DNA of 64,000 nucleotides, taken from NCBI RefSeq assembly GCF_030317145.1, contig NZ_JASZYE010000006.1, forward strand, positions 186,001 through 250,000, read 5' to 3'. The notes beneath the pieces are model-generated. The model did no database searches. It was not told where the DNA came from and saw only the letters and a list, made by a program, of their open reading frames with translations. How positions within the stretch are numbered: the stretch's first letter is position 1; each line of letters opens with the position of its first letter. The DNA is from Variovorax flavidus. Lineage in GTDB: Bacteria > Pseudomonadota > Gammaproteobacteria > Burkholderiales > Burkholderiaceae_C. The position numbers and the translations under genes are program-made. Below are positions 51,805-60,896 of this stretch, one piece after another.

Positions 51805-53262
51805 ATGCAGATCGATCACCTCATCAACGGCAAGCCGGTCGCCGGCCGCGACTACTTCCAGACCGTGAACCCCGCCACGCAGGAAGTGCTGGCCGAAGTC
51901 GCCTCGGGCGGCGAGGCCGAAGTGAACGCGGCCGTCGCCGCCGCGAAGGAAGCCTTTCCGAAATGGGCCGGCATGCCCGCGCCCGAACGCGCGAAGCTGA
52001 TCCGCAAGCTCGGCGACCTGATCGCCAAGAACGTGCCCGAGATCGCGCAGACCGAAACCAACGACTGCGGCCAGGTCATCGCGCAGACCGGCAAGCAACT
52101 GGTGCCGCGCGCGGCGGACAACTTCTATTACTTCGCGGAGATGTGCACCCGCGTGGACGGCCACACCTACCCGACGCCCACCCACCTGAACTACACGCTG
52201 TTCCATCCGGTCGGCGTGTGCGCGCTGATCTCGCCATGGAACGTGCCTTTCATGACGGCGACGTGGAAGGTCGCGCCCTGCCTCGCCTTCGGCAACACGG
52301 CGGTGCTCAAGATGAGCGAACTGTCTCCGCTCACCGCTGCGCGCCTGGGCGAGCTGGCGCTCGAAGCGGGCATTCCGCCGGGCGTGCTGAACCTCGTCCA
52401 CGGGTACGGCAAGGAGGCCGGCGAGCCTCTGGTGGCGCACCCCGATGTGCGGGCGATCTCCTTCACCGGATCGACAGCGACGGGCAACCGCATTGTCAAG
52501 AGCGCGGGCCTCAAGAAGTTCAGCATGGAGTTGGGCGGCAAGAGCCCCTTCGTGATCTTCGACGACGCCGACCTCGACCGCGCGCTGGATGCCGCCGTGT
52601 TCATGATCTTCAGCAACAACGGCGAGCGCTGCACGGCTGGCTCGCGCATCCTGGTGCAGCAGTCGATCTATGCCGACTTCGCGGCGAAGTTCGCCGAGCG
52701 CGCCAGGCGCATCACGGTCGGCGATCCGCTGGACGAGAAGACGATCGTGGGGCCGATGATTTCGCAGGCCCACCTCGCCAAGGTGCGCAGCTACATCGAG
52801 CTGGGCCCGAAGGAAGGCGCCACGCTGCTGTGCGGTGGCCTCGGTGCGCCCGAGTTGCCGGGCCGCGTGAAGAAGGGCAACTACGTGATGCCCACCGTCT
52901 TCGCCGATGTCGACAACCGCATGAAGATCGCGCAGGACGAGATCTTCGGCCCGGTCGCCTGCCTGATCCCCTTCAAGGACGAGGCGGATGCGATCCGGCT
53001 CGCGAACGACATCCAATATGGCCTGTCGAGCTACGTGTGGACCGAGAACATCGGCAAGGCCCATCGCGTGGCGGCGGCGGTCGAGGCCGGCATGTGCTTC
53101 GTCAACAGCCAGAACGTGCGCGACTTGCGCCAGCCCTTCGGCGGCACCAAGGCCTCGGGCACGGGGCGCGAAGGCGGCACCTGGAGCTACGAAGTCTTCT
53201 GCGAGCCGAAGAACGTCGCGGTCTCGTTGGGCAGCCATCACATTCCGCACTGGGGAGTCTGA
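51805..53262 (+). CDS. hpaE: 5-carboxymethyl-2-hydroxymuconate semialdehyde dehydrogenase
   Basis: This NAD-dependent aldehyde dehydrogenase oxidises the ring-cleavage product of HpaD. The product has 485 residues from ATG 51805. The NAD-binding PWNVPFMTATWKVAPCLAFG and FTGSTATGNRI, the catalytic Glu in SMELGGKSPFVIF and the catalytic Cys in NNGERCTAGSRILV are all present. It is followed by hpaD with a 1-bp gap. Confidence 0.94.
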   Translation: MQIDHLINGKPVAGRDYFQTVNPATQEVLAEVASGGEAEVNAAVAAAKEAFPKWAGMPAPERAKLIRKLGDLIAKNVPEIAQTETNDCGQVIAQTGKQLVPRAADNFYYFAEMCTRVDGHTYPTPTHLNYTLFHPVGVCALISPWNVPFMTATWKVAPCLAFGNTAVLKMSELSPLTAARLGELALEAGIPPGVLNLVHGYGKEAGEPLVAHPDVRAISFTGSTATGNRIVKSAGLKKFSMELGGKSPFVIFDDADLDRALDAAVFMIFSNNGERCTAGSRILVQQSIYADFAAKFAERARRITVGDPLDEKTIVGPMISQAHLAKVRSYIELGPKEGATLLCGGLGAPELPGRVKKGNYVMPTVFADVDNRMKIAQDEIFGPVACLIPFKDEADAIRLANDIQYGLSSYVWTENIGKAHRVAAAVEAGMCFVNSQNVRDLRQPFGGTKASGTGREGGTWSYEVFCEPKNVAVSLGSHHIPHWGV

Positions 53263-53263
53263 G

Positions 53264-54142
53264 ATGGGAAAGCTTGCACTCGCAGCCAAGATCACGCACG
53301 TGCCGTCGATGTACCTGTCGGAGTTTCCCGGCCCGAACTTCGGCTGCCGCGATGCCGCGATCAACGGCCACAAGGAGATCGACCGCCGCTGCCGCGCGCT
53401 CGGTGTCGACACCGTCGTGGTCTTCGACGTCCACTGGCAGGTGAACAGCGAATACCACATCAACTGCGGCCCGAAGTTCGAGGGCATCTACACCAGCAAC
53501 GAGCTGCCGCATTTCATCAAGAACATGCCCTACGCGTACCCGGGCAACCCGACGCTCGGCCACCTGATCGGCGACATGGCCAACGAGATGGGCGTGAAGA
53601 GTCGCGCCCACAGCGACACCACGCTCGACCTGGAGTACGGCACGCTGGTGCCGATGCGCTACATGAATGCGGACCAGCACTACAAGGTGATCAGCATCAG
53701 CGGCTGGTGCGACTGGCACGACCTTCACGAGTCGGGCCGCTTCGGCCTGGCGGTGCGCCGCGCCATCGAGGAGCGCTACGACGGCACGGTGGCGGTGTTC
53801 GCGAGCGGATCGCTCTCGCACCACTTCGCGGACAACGGACGCGGGCCGGAGTTCATGCACAAGGTGTACGACCCCTTCCTGGAACAAGTCGACCATCGCG
53901 TGGTCGAGCTCTGGAAAGCCGGCGACTGGAAGACCTTCATCGGCATGCTGCCGATGTACGCCGACAAGTGCTGGGGCGAGGGCGACATGCACGACACCGC
54001 GATGCTGCTCGGCCTGATGGGCTGGGACCGCTACGAGGCGCCGGCGGAGATCGTGACGCCCTACTTCGGCAGTTCGGGCACGGGGCAGATCAATGCGATC
54101 TTTCCGGTCACCCCGCTGCCAGCGACAGCCACCCCGGCCTGA
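53264..54142 (+). CDS. hpaD: Homoprotocatechuate 2,3-dioxygenase (LigB-type, class III extradiol)
   Basis: It opens the ring of 3,4-dihydroxyphenylacetate. The product has 292 residues (MGKLALAAKITHVPSMYLSE). Iron-ligand candidates are in KITHVPSMYLSEF (His) and VVVFDVHWQVNSEYHIN (His), with the catalytic loop GSLSHHFADNGRGPEF. It is in the LigB superfamily, as in E. coli HpaD. The product feeds HpaE. Confidence 0.93.
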   Translation: MGKLALAAKITHVPSMYLSEFPGPNFGCRDAAINGHKEIDRRCRALGVDTVVVFDVHWQVNSEYHINCGPKFEGIYTSNELPHFIKNMPYAYPGNPTLGHLIGDMANEMGVKSRAHSDTTLDLEYGTLVPMRYMNADQHYKVISISGWCDWHDLHESGRFGLAVRRAIEERYDGTVAVFASGSLSHHFADNGRGPEFMHKVYDPFLEQVDHRVVELWKAGDWKTFIGMLPMYADKCWGEGDMHDTAMLLGLMGWDRYEAPAEIVTPYFGSSGTGQINAIFPVTPLPATATPA

Positions 54143-54154
54143 GGAGCGCGAACC

Positions 54155-54559
54155 GTGCCCCATCTGGTGATTCTCTACACCCCCAACATCGAGCCCGAGA
54201 CCGACATGTCGGCGCTGTGCCGCACACTCGCCGACACCATGCTCGAACAGCGCGACGAGGAAGGCAAGCAGGTCTATCCGACCGGTGGCACGCGCGTGCT
54301 CGCCTACCCCGCCGCGCACTACGCGGTGGCAGACGGCAAGGCGGACTACGCCTTCGTCTATCTCAATGTGCGGATGGCCGCCGGTCGCTCCGATGCGGTG
54401 AAGAAGCGCATCGGCGACGCGCTGCTCGACCAGGCGAAGCGTCACTTCGAGCCGGTCTTCGCACGGCGACACATCGGCATCACGCTGCAGATCGACGAAA
54501 GCCCCGGCCAGGTCTACGACGGCAAGCACAGCAACCTGCATCCGCTCTTCAACAAATAA
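54155..54559 (+). CDS. hpaF: 5-carboxymethyl-2-hydroxymuconate isomerase
   Basis: The product has 134 residues from GTG 54155. Pro follows the initiator Met (MPHLVILYTPNIEPETDM), the N-terminal catalytic Pro of the tautomerase superfamily after Met removal. The C-terminal KHSNLHPLFNK fits CHMI. It sits between hpaD (12 bp) and hpaH (16 bp). Confidence 0.93.
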   Translation: MPHLVILYTPNIEPETDMSALCRTLADTMLEQRDEEGKQVYPTGGTRVLAYPAAHYAVADGKADYAFVYLNVRMAAGRSDAVKKRIGDALLDQAKRHFEPVFARRHIGITLQIDESPGQVYDGKHSNLHPLFNK

Positions 54560-54575
54560 TCAGGCAGAACCCGCC

Positions 54576-55379
54576 ATGCTCGCCCCGAACGTCATCCACC
54601 AACTTGCCGCCGAGCTTCACGAGAGCGAGAAGTCGCGCGTGCAGGTCGAGCACTTCTCCAAGCGCTTTCCCGAGATGACCATCGAGGACGGCTACGCCAT
54701 CTCGCGCGAATGGGTGAAGACCAAGCTCGCCGAGGGCCGCGTCGTGAAGGGCCACAAGATCGGCCTGACGTCGCGTGCGATGCAGCAGGCCAGCCAGATC
54801 ACCGAGCCGGACTACGGCACGCTGCTCGACGACATGTTCTTCGAGCAGGGCGGCGACATCCAGTTCAAGCGCTTCATCGCGCCGCGCATCGAGGTCGAGC
54901 TGGCTTTCGTGCTGGGCAAGCGGCTGCAAGGGCCGGACGTGACGATCTTCGACGTGCTGGCGGCCACCGACTACGTGGTGCCGGCCATCGAGATCATCGA
55001 CGCGCGCATCGAGCAGTTCGACCGCCACACGAAGGCGATGCGCAAGGTGTTCGACACCATCGCCGACAACGCGGCCAATGCCGGGATCGTGATGGGCGGC
55101 CGCCCGGTGAAGCCCGACGCGGTGGACCTGCGCTGGGTCAGCGCCCTGCTCTACAAGAACGGCGTGATCGAGGAATCCGGCGTGGCCGCTGCCGTGCTCA
55201 ACCATCCCGCAACGGGCGTGGCCTGGCTCGCCAACAAGCTCGCGCCGTGGGACGAATGCCTGGAGGCCGGCGAGGTGGTGCTCGGCGGCTCGTTCACGCG
55301 ACCGACCACCGCCGTGCCCGGCGACACTTTCCACGCCGACTACGGACCGCTCGGCTCCATTGCCTTCCGCTTCATCTGA
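54576..55379 (+). CDS. hpaH: 2-oxo-hept-4-ene-1,7-dioate hydratase
   Basis: The product has 267 residues. It is in the FAH/hydratase family: MTIEDGYAISREWVKTKLAE, GHKIGLTSRAMQQASQITEP, metal ligands in RIEVELAFVLGKRL, and ATDYVVPAIEIIDARIEQFD. It adds water to the HpaG product before HpaI cleavage. The gene is 16 bp after hpaF and 10 bp before hpaI. Confidence 0.94.
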   Translation: MLAPNVIHQLAAELHESEKSRVQVEHFSKRFPEMTIEDGYAISREWVKTKLAEGRVVKGHKIGLTSRAMQQASQITEPDYGTLLDDMFFEQGGDIQFKRFIAPRIEVELAFVLGKRLQGPDVTIFDVLAATDYVVPAIEIIDARIEQFDRHTKAMRKVFDTIADNAANAGIVMGGRPVKPDAVDLRWVSALLYKNGVIEESGVAAAVLNHPATGVAWLANKLAPWDECLEAGEVVLGGSFTRPTTAVPGDTFHADYGPLGSIAFRFI

Positions 55380-55389
55380 AAGACGCCTC

Positions 55390-56202
55390 ATGCAAACACC
55401 CGTGAACCCCTTCAAGCAAGCCCTCGCCGCCAAGCGCGCCCAGATCGGCCTCTGGCTCGGCCTCGCCGATTCGTACAGCGCGGAGATCTGCGCCGGTGCC
55501 GGATTCGACTGGCTGCTGATCGACGGCGAGCATTCGCCCAACGGCCTGCAGAGCATCCTGCAGCAGGCGCAGGCGATCGCCGCGTACCCCGGCGCCAACG
55601 CCATTGCGCGCGTGCCGCTCGGCCATGGCGATGCCGGCACGGCGCTGATCAAGCAGTACCTCGACCTCGGCGTGCAGACGCTGCTGGTGCCGATGGTCGA
55701 CACGCCCGAGCAGGCGAAGGCGATCGTGCGCGCGATGCGCTATCCGCCCGACGGCATCCGCGGCATGGGCGGCGCGCGCGCGTCGGGCTGGGGCCGCTAT
55801 CCGGCCTATGCAAAGGAAGCGAACGACCGGGTCTGCCTGCTGGTGCAGGCCGAGACGCGCGAGGCGCTCGCCAACCTCGACGCCATCGCAGCCGTGGACG
55901 GCCTTGATGGCGTCTTCATCGGGCCGGCGGACCTGTCGGCCTCGATGGGGCACATGGGCAACCCCGGCCATGCCGACGTACAGGCGGCGATCGAGGACGC
56001 CATCGCGCGCATCAACCGCGCCGGCAAGGCGGCGGGCATCCTGACGCCGGACGAGACGCTGGCGCGCAAGTACCTGGACCTGGGCGCGCTCTTCGTCGCC
56101 GTCGGGCTCGACACCAACCTGCTGGTGCGGACCACCACGGCCCTGGCGGCGCGCTTCAAGGGCGGCGCCAAGACGACGACAGCGAGCAGCAGCACCTACT
56201 GA
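55390..56202 (+). CDS. hpaI: 4-hydroxy-2-oxoheptanedioate aldolase
   Basis: This class II pyruvate aldolase yields pyruvate and succinate semialdehyde. The product has 270 residues from ATG 55390. Markers are FDWLLIDGEHSPNGLQSILQ, VQTLLVPMVDTPEQAKAIVR, GIRGMGGARASGWGRYP and QAETREALANLDAI with the metal-binding Glu, plus FIGPADLSASMGHMGNPGHA. It completes the meta-cleavage route. The next gene starts 4 bp after its stop. Confidence 0.95.
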   Translation: MQTPVNPFKQALAAKRAQIGLWLGLADSYSAEICAGAGFDWLLIDGEHSPNGLQSILQQAQAIAAYPGANAIARVPLGHGDAGTALIKQYLDLGVQTLLVPMVDTPEQAKAIVRAMRYPPDGIRGMGGARASGWGRYPAYAKEANDRVCLLVQAETREALANLDAIAAVDGLDGVFIGPADLSASMGHMGNPGHADVQAAIEDAIARINRAGKAAGILTPDETLARKYLDLGALFVAVGLDTNLLVRTTTALAARFKGGAKTTTASSSTY

Positions 56203-56206
56203 CACG

Positions 56207-57943
56207 ATGACCGATTCCTCGCACAAGGACGGCAAGCCCTTCCGCTCCGCGACCATCCGCGACGGCGTGATCCGCGCGACCACGCGCAGCTTCCTGCACG
56301 CGCTGGGGCAGGACGACGAGGACATCGCGCGCCCGCACATCGGGGTGTTCCACACCGGCGGCGAGATGAGCCCCTGCAACCTGAACCTGCGCGAGCAGGC
56401 GCAGCACGCCAAGACGGGCATCTACGCCGGCGGCGGCACGCCGCACGAGTGCCCCGTGGTGTCGGTGAGCGACGGGCTCACGATGGCGCATTCGGGCATG
56501 CGCTTCTCGCTGATCTCGCGCGAGCTGATCGCCGACAGCGTGGAGGCCTCGACGCGCGGCCACCAGTGGGACGGCATCTTCGCCATCGGCGCCTGCGACA
56601 AGAACCTGCCGGGCCTGATGATGGGGATGGTTCGCTGCAACGTGCCGAGCGTGTTCGTGCACGGCGGCTCCGCCTTGCCCGGCCAGATGCCCGGCCCCGA
56701 CGGCCGCGACCTCAACGTCGTCGACACCTACGAGACCATCGGCAAGGTGCTGGCCGGCGATGCCACCGCGGACGAGCTCGAAGCCATGAGCCGCGCCTGC
56801 CTGCCCACGGCGGGCGCGTGCGCGGGGCAGTTCACTGCCAACACCATGGGCATGGTGTCGGAGGCGCTGGGCCTGGCGCCTATCGGCTCCAGCATGGTGC
56901 CGGCCGTCTTCAGCGAACGCGCGCCCCTGATGCGCCGCGCCGCGAAGTCGCTGATGCGTGCGGTGATGGGCGAAAGCCCCCTGCCCCGCGACATCGTGAC
57001 GCGCAAGGCGCTGGAGAACGCCTGCGCCGTCGTGTCGGCCACCGGCGGCTCGACCAACGCCGCGCTGCACCTCCCGGCGATCGCGCACGAGGCGGGCATC
57101 AAGTTCCACCTGGACGACGTGGCCGAGGTGTTTGCGCGCACGCCGCTCATCGCCGACCTCCGGCCGGGCGGCAAGTATCTGGCGCGCGACGTGTTCTATA
57201 TCGGTGGTGCCGGCGTGATCCTGCGCACGCTGCTGGAGCAGGGCTATCTGCACGGCGAAGCATTGACTTTCACCGGCCGCACGCTGGCCGAGGAAGTCGC
57301 CGACGCGGCCGAACCCGATGGCCAGGTGGTGCGCAAGGCGGGCGACCCGATCTCGCGCGACGGCGGTTTGGCCGTGCTCAAGGGCAACCTCTGCCCCGAC
57401 GGCGCGCTGCTCAAGACCGCCGGGCTGAAGACGCTGGTGCACCGTGGGCCGGCGCGGGTCTTCGACTCGGAGGAAGAGGCGCAGACGGCGGTGCAGAACC
57501 GGCGCTACGAGCCCGGCGACGTGATCGTGATCCGCAACGAAGGCCCCAAGGGCAGCCCCGGCATGCGCGAGATGCTCGGCATCACGGCACTGCTCTACGG
57601 GCAAGGTATGGGCGACAAGGTGGCGCTGCTGACCGACGGGCGCTTTTCAGGCGCGACGCGGGGGCTGTGCATCGGCTACGCGGGGCCCGAGGCGGCCGAC
57701 GGCGGCCCCATTGCGGCACTGGTGGATGGCGACGTGATCGCGATCGACGCGCGGGCGGAAGCGCGCAGCATCGCGGTGGAACTGACGGATGCGGAAATCG
57801 CCGCGCGCCTGGCGAAACGTGAGGTAAACGCGGGGGTGCGGCATGGCGGCTTGCTGGAAAAATATGCGCTCAGCGTGCGCCCGGGTCACCAGGGCGCCGT
57901 GACCCACTCCGGCGCAGTCACCTGGCTGCGCGACGAGTCCTGA
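56207..57943 (+). CDS. IlvD/EDD-family dihydroxy-acid (or sugar-acid) dehydratase
   Basis: The product has 578 residues. Fe-S/Mg site motifs are FAIGACDKNLPGLMMGMVRC and CLPTAGACAGQFTANTMGMV, with NEGPKGSPGMREMLG and TDGRFSGATRGLCIGYAGPE near the C-terminus. Housekeeping IlvD and aldonate dehydratases share these, so the substrate is uncertain. Position in an operon with an aldolase and a Bug protein suggests a sugar-acid or hydroxyacid rather than Ile/Val synthesis. It lies 4 bp after hpaI, so it is likely on the hpa transcript. Confidence 0.85.
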   Translation: MTDSSHKDGKPFRSATIRDGVIRATTRSFLHALGQDDEDIARPHIGVFHTGGEMSPCNLNLREQAQHAKTGIYAGGGTPHECPVVSVSDGLTMAHSGMRFSLISRELIADSVEASTRGHQWDGIFAIGACDKNLPGLMMGMVRCNVPSVFVHGGSALPGQMPGPDGRDLNVVDTYETIGKVLAGDATADELEAMSRACLPTAGACAGQFTANTMGMVSEALGLAPIGSSMVPAVFSERAPLMRRAAKSLMRAVMGESPLPRDIVTRKALENACAVVSATGGSTNAALHLPAIAHEAGIKFHLDDVAEVFARTPLIADLRPGGKYLARDVFYIGGAGVILRTLLEQGYLHGEALTFTGRTLAEEVADAAEPDGQVVRKAGDPISRDGGLAVLKGNLCPDGALLKTAGLKTLVHRGPARVFDSEEEAQTAVQNRRYEPGDVIVIRNEGPKGSPGMREMLGITALLYGQGMGDKVALLTDGRFSGATRGLCIGYAGPEAADGGPIAALVDGDVIAIDARAEARSIAVELTDAEIAARLAKREVNAGVRHGGLLEKYALSVRPGHQGAVTHSGAVTWLRDES

Positions 57944-57967
57944 AGCACCACCCTTGGAGACATCCGC

Positions 57968-58957
57968 ATGAACTTCACCCGCCGCAGCCTGCTGCAAACC
58001 ACCGGCGCCTCCGCGCTGCTCGCCAGCATCGGCCAGCAGGCCTTTGCGCAAGCGACGATCGAGACCGCGCGCATCATCACCGGCTTTGCGGCCGGCGGCA
58101 CGTCCGACACGACTTGCCGTCGCCTCGCGACCAAGCTCGCGCCCGACTACGCCAAGACCGTGGTGGTGGAAAACCGCACCGGCGCGGGCGGCCAGATCGC
58201 CGTGACCTACGTGAAGAGCCAGCCGGCGGACGGCGCGACCATCCTGCAGACGCCAACCTCGATCCTGACGATCTATCCGCACATCTACAAGAAGCTGCCC
58301 TACGACCCGGTGGCCGATCTGTCGCCCGTGTCGCTCGCCTGCATCTTCGACTTCGGCTTTGCCGTTGGCCCGGCCGTGCCGACGAGCGTGAAGACCGTGC
58401 CCGAATTCCTGGAGTGGGTGAAGGCCAACCCGGCCGGCGGCAACTTCGGTTCGCCCGCGGCCGGCTCCACCCCGCACTTCATCGGCGCGCTGCTGGGCAA
58501 GAACGCGGGCGTGGACCTCAAGCATGCGGCCTACCGCGGCACGCAACCGGCCATGCTCGATCTGCTGGGCGGCAACATCTCGGCCGTGTCCGGCCCGATC
58601 GGCGACATCACGCAGCATCTCCCGACCGGCAAGATCCGCATCCTGGGCGTCTCGGGCGCCAAGCGCAGCAGTTTCGCGCCCGATGTGCCGACCTTCGGCG
58701 AGCAGGGACTCAAGGACATGGCCTTCAGCGAATGGTTCGCCTTCTTCCTGCCGGCCAAGGCCTCGCCGGAAGTCGTGAACCGCCTGAACGCCGCGATGAA
58801 GACCGCGCTGGCCACCAAGGAAGTGATCGACGGACTGCATGGCTTCGGGCTGGAGCCGATGTCGTCGTCGCCCGCCGAATTGGCCGACCTGCTGAAGAAG
58901 GACACCGCGATGTGGGCGCCGATCGTCAAGAAGATCGGCTTCACGGCAGAGGCTTAG
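57968..58957 (+). CDS. Bug/TctC-family solute-binding protein (Tat signal)
   Basis: The product has 329 residues. The N-terminus MNFTRRSLLQTTGASALLAS shows a twin-arginine signal, cleaved near AFAQ. Family segments are IITGFAAGGTSDTTCRRLAT, TVVVENRTGAGGQIAVTYVK, YDPVADLSPVSLA and HAAYRGTQPAMLDLLGG. It is 24 bp after the dehydratase gene. Its 3' end is followed within 5 bp by repeat copy B. Confidence 0.9.
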   Translation: MNFTRRSLLQTTGASALLASIGQQAFAQATIETARIITGFAAGGTSDTTCRRLATKLAPDYAKTVVVENRTGAGGQIAVTYVKSQPADGATILQTPTSILTIYPHIYKKLPYDPVADLSPVSLACIFDFGFAVGPAVPTSVKTVPEFLEWVKANPAGGNFGSPAAGSTPHFIGALLGKNAGVDLKHAAYRGTQPAMLDLLGGNISAVSGPIGDITQHLPTGKIRILGVSGAKRSSFAPDVPTFGEQGLKDMAFSEWFAFFLPAKASPEVVNRLNAAMKTALATKEVIDGLHGFGLEPMSSSPAELADLLKKDTAMWAPIVKKIGFTAEA

Positions 58958-58961
58958 TACA

Positions 58962-59063
58962 CCCCCAGGCTTGCCCACTTCGTGTGGCCGCCCACCCCCT
59001 TGCAGGGGGCAATACCTGCGGACCGGCTGGGCCGGTTCCGCGGTATTCCTGGAAAGGGGGCGG
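58962..59063 (+). repeat. Structured interspersed repeat, copy B
   Basis: The element begins CCCCCAGGCTT 4 bp after the Bug stop codon. Hairpin 1 is CCCCC (58995-58999) / GGGGG (59005-59009). Hairpin 2 is at 59011-59047: AATACC / GGTATT, GCGGA / TCCGC and CCGGC / GCCGG around TGG. Against copy A, the outer stem changes C-G to T-A and the middle stem G-C to A-T, keeping pairing. CACTTCGTGT is also kept. Confidence 0.8.
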
Positions 59064-59110
59064 ACGGGTTGGTTGGGTTGGGGCGGAATGCGTTTTTTGA
59101 AGGAACTGAT

Positions 59111-59902
59111 ATGAACACACTTGCCGCCATGCCGACCTCCGAACTGGACCATCGACTCCTCCACCCCGATGAGCGCGCGGCGCGGCTGGAGTTGGCGGCG
59201 TGCTATCGCGTGTTCGCGATGCTGGGCTGGACCGAGATGATCTACAACCACATCACGGTCCGGCTGCCCGACACGGTGACGGGCGGCGAGAAGCAGTTCC
59301 TCATCAATCCCTTCGGCCTGCACTACAGCGAGGTCACGGCGAGCAACCTGGTGAAGATCGACCTGCGGGGCAATGTGCTCGACGGGTCGCGCTGGCCGGT
59401 GAACCCGGCTGGGTTCACGGTGCATGCCGCGATCCACGACGGACTGCCCGACGCGCACTGCGTGATGCACACGCACACCACGGCCGGCGTGGCGGTGGCC
59501 TGCCTGCAGGGCGGGCTGCAGCAGACCAATTTCTATAGCGCGCAGCTGCACGGCATGGTGGCGTACCACGACTTCGAGGGCATCACGATCCATGCCGACG
59601 AAGGACCGCGCCTGTTGAAGAGCATCGGCGATCGCAAGGCGGTGATCCTCCGCAACCACGGCCTGCTGGCCTGGGGCGAGACGCTGCCGCAGACGTTTGC
59701 CATTCTCTGGACCCTGCAGCGTGCCTGCGAGATCCAGATGGCGACCCTCTCGATGGGCGCCGCCATTCCCGTGCCCGAGGACATCGCGCGCAAGTGCACG
59801 CGCGATGCCCTGCAATTCAATCCGAACCACGGTGCGGGCCAGGATGTGTTCGACGCGCTGGTGCGCCAGGTCGACCGCATCGACCATTCCTACAAGAACT
59901 GA
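59111..59902 (+). CDS. Class II aldolase/adducin-family protein
   Basis: The product has 263 residues from ATG 59111. Metal-ligand His residues are in DAHCVMHTHTTAGVAVACLQ and in RNHGLLAWGETLP, and the phosphate/carboxylate-binding segment is WTEMIYNHITVRLPD. The family cleaves sugar phosphates or related hydroxy-acids; many paralogues are uncharacterised. It is 7 bp before the ketopantoate reductase-like gene. Confidence 0.88.
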   Translation: MNTLAAMPTSELDHRLLHPDERAARLELAACYRVFAMLGWTEMIYNHITVRLPDTVTGGEKQFLINPFGLHYSEVTASNLVKIDLRGNVLDGSRWPVNPAGFTVHAAIHDGLPDAHCVMHTHTTAGVAVACLQGGLQQTNFYSAQLHGMVAYHDFEGITIHADEGPRLLKSIGDRKAVILRNHGLLAWGETLPQTFAILWTLQRACEIQMATLSMGAAIPVPEDIARKCTRDALQFNPNHGAGQDVFDALVRQVDRIDHSYKN

Positions 59903-59909
59903 CTGAATC

Positions 59910-60887
59910 ATGAAGGTTTGCATCTACGGCGCCGGCGCCATCGGCGGCTGGATCGGGGCGAAGCTCGCGCAGGCGGGTTGCGAGATCGACGTGGTCGCGC
60001 GTGGCGCGACGCTCGAAGCACTGGAGCGCGACGGCCTGACGCTGGTGAGCGGCGAATCACGCGTGTCGGTGCCGGTCAACGCAAGCAGCGATCCGAAGAC
60101 ATTGGGCGTGCAGCAACTCGTAATCGTGGCGGTGAAGGCGCCGGCGCTGCCCGCCGTCGCGCAGCAGATCGCGCCGTTGCTCGGCCCCGAGACGATCGTG
60201 CTCACGGCCATGAACGGCGTGCCGTGGTGGTTCCTGCAAGGCGGCTTCGGCGGCGCGCTGGCGGGTGCTCAACTGGAGGCCATCGACCCGGGCGGAAAGA
60301 TCGATGCAGCCATTCCCGCCAGGCACGTCGTCGGCTGCGTGGTGCATGCGAGCTGCTCGCTCGACGCGCCAGGTGTGGTGCGGCATCACTTCGGCAACGG
60401 ACTCATCATCGGCGAGCCCTCAGGGGAGGCGACCCCGCGCGCTGAAGCGCTGCGCGACCTGCTGGCGCGCGCGGGCATCGATACCAAGCTCTCGCCGCAG
60501 ATCCAGAAAGACGTCTGGTACAAGCTCTGGGGCAACATGACGGTCAACCCCATCAGCGCGCTGACCGGCGCCACGACCGACCTCATCCTCAACGACGATC
60601 TGGTGCGCGGCTTCATCTCCACGATCATGCTGGAGGCGAAGGAGATCGGCGCGCGCATCGGCGTGCCGATCGCCGAGAGCCCCGAGGACCGGCATGCCGT
60701 CACGCGCAAGCTGGGCGCCTTCAAGACTTCGATGCTTCAGGACGTGGAAGCGGGGCGCGCGGTCGAACTCGATGCGCTGGTTTCGGCGGTGCGAGAGCTG
60801 GGGCAACGGGCCGGCGTGCCGACGCCGTTCACGGATGCGCTGCTGGGTTTGGCGCGCTTGCGTGCAAGGCAGTCGGGCCTGTACTGA
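59910..60887 (+). CDS. Ketopantoate reductase-like (PanE/ApbA family) 2-dehydropantoate 2-reductase
   Basis: The product has 325 residues. The N-terminal NADP motif is VCIYGAGAIGGWIGAKLAQA. The conserved Lys region is QKDVWYKLWGNMTVNPISAL and the catalytic Glu/Ser segment FKTSMLQDVEAGRAVELDAL. Paralogues in catabolic operons reduce other 2-oxoacids, so the operon context argues against a primary role in pantothenate synthesis. It ends 9 bp from the convergent membrane-protein gene. Confidence 0.88.
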   Translation: MKVCIYGAGAIGGWIGAKLAQAGCEIDVVARGATLEALERDGLTLVSGESRVSVPVNASSDPKTLGVQQLVIVAVKAPALPAVAQQIAPLLGPETIVLTAMNGVPWWFLQGGFGGALAGAQLEAIDPGGKIDAAIPARHVVGCVVHASCSLDAPGVVRHHFGNGLIIGEPSGEATPRAEALRDLLARAGIDTKLSPQIQKDVWYKLWGNMTVNPISALTGATTDLILNDDLVRGFISTIMLEAKEIGARIGVPIAESPEDRHAVTRKLGAFKTSMLQDVEAGRAVELDALVSAVRELGQRAGVPTPFTDALLGLARLRARQSGLY

Positions 60888-60896
60888 TCTGGACTC

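Noticed and set aside
57647..59923. Long 758-codon minus-strand frame
   Set aside because: It is antisense to the dehydratase end, the Bug protein and the aldolase, and crosses a structured repeat. It has no domain signals.
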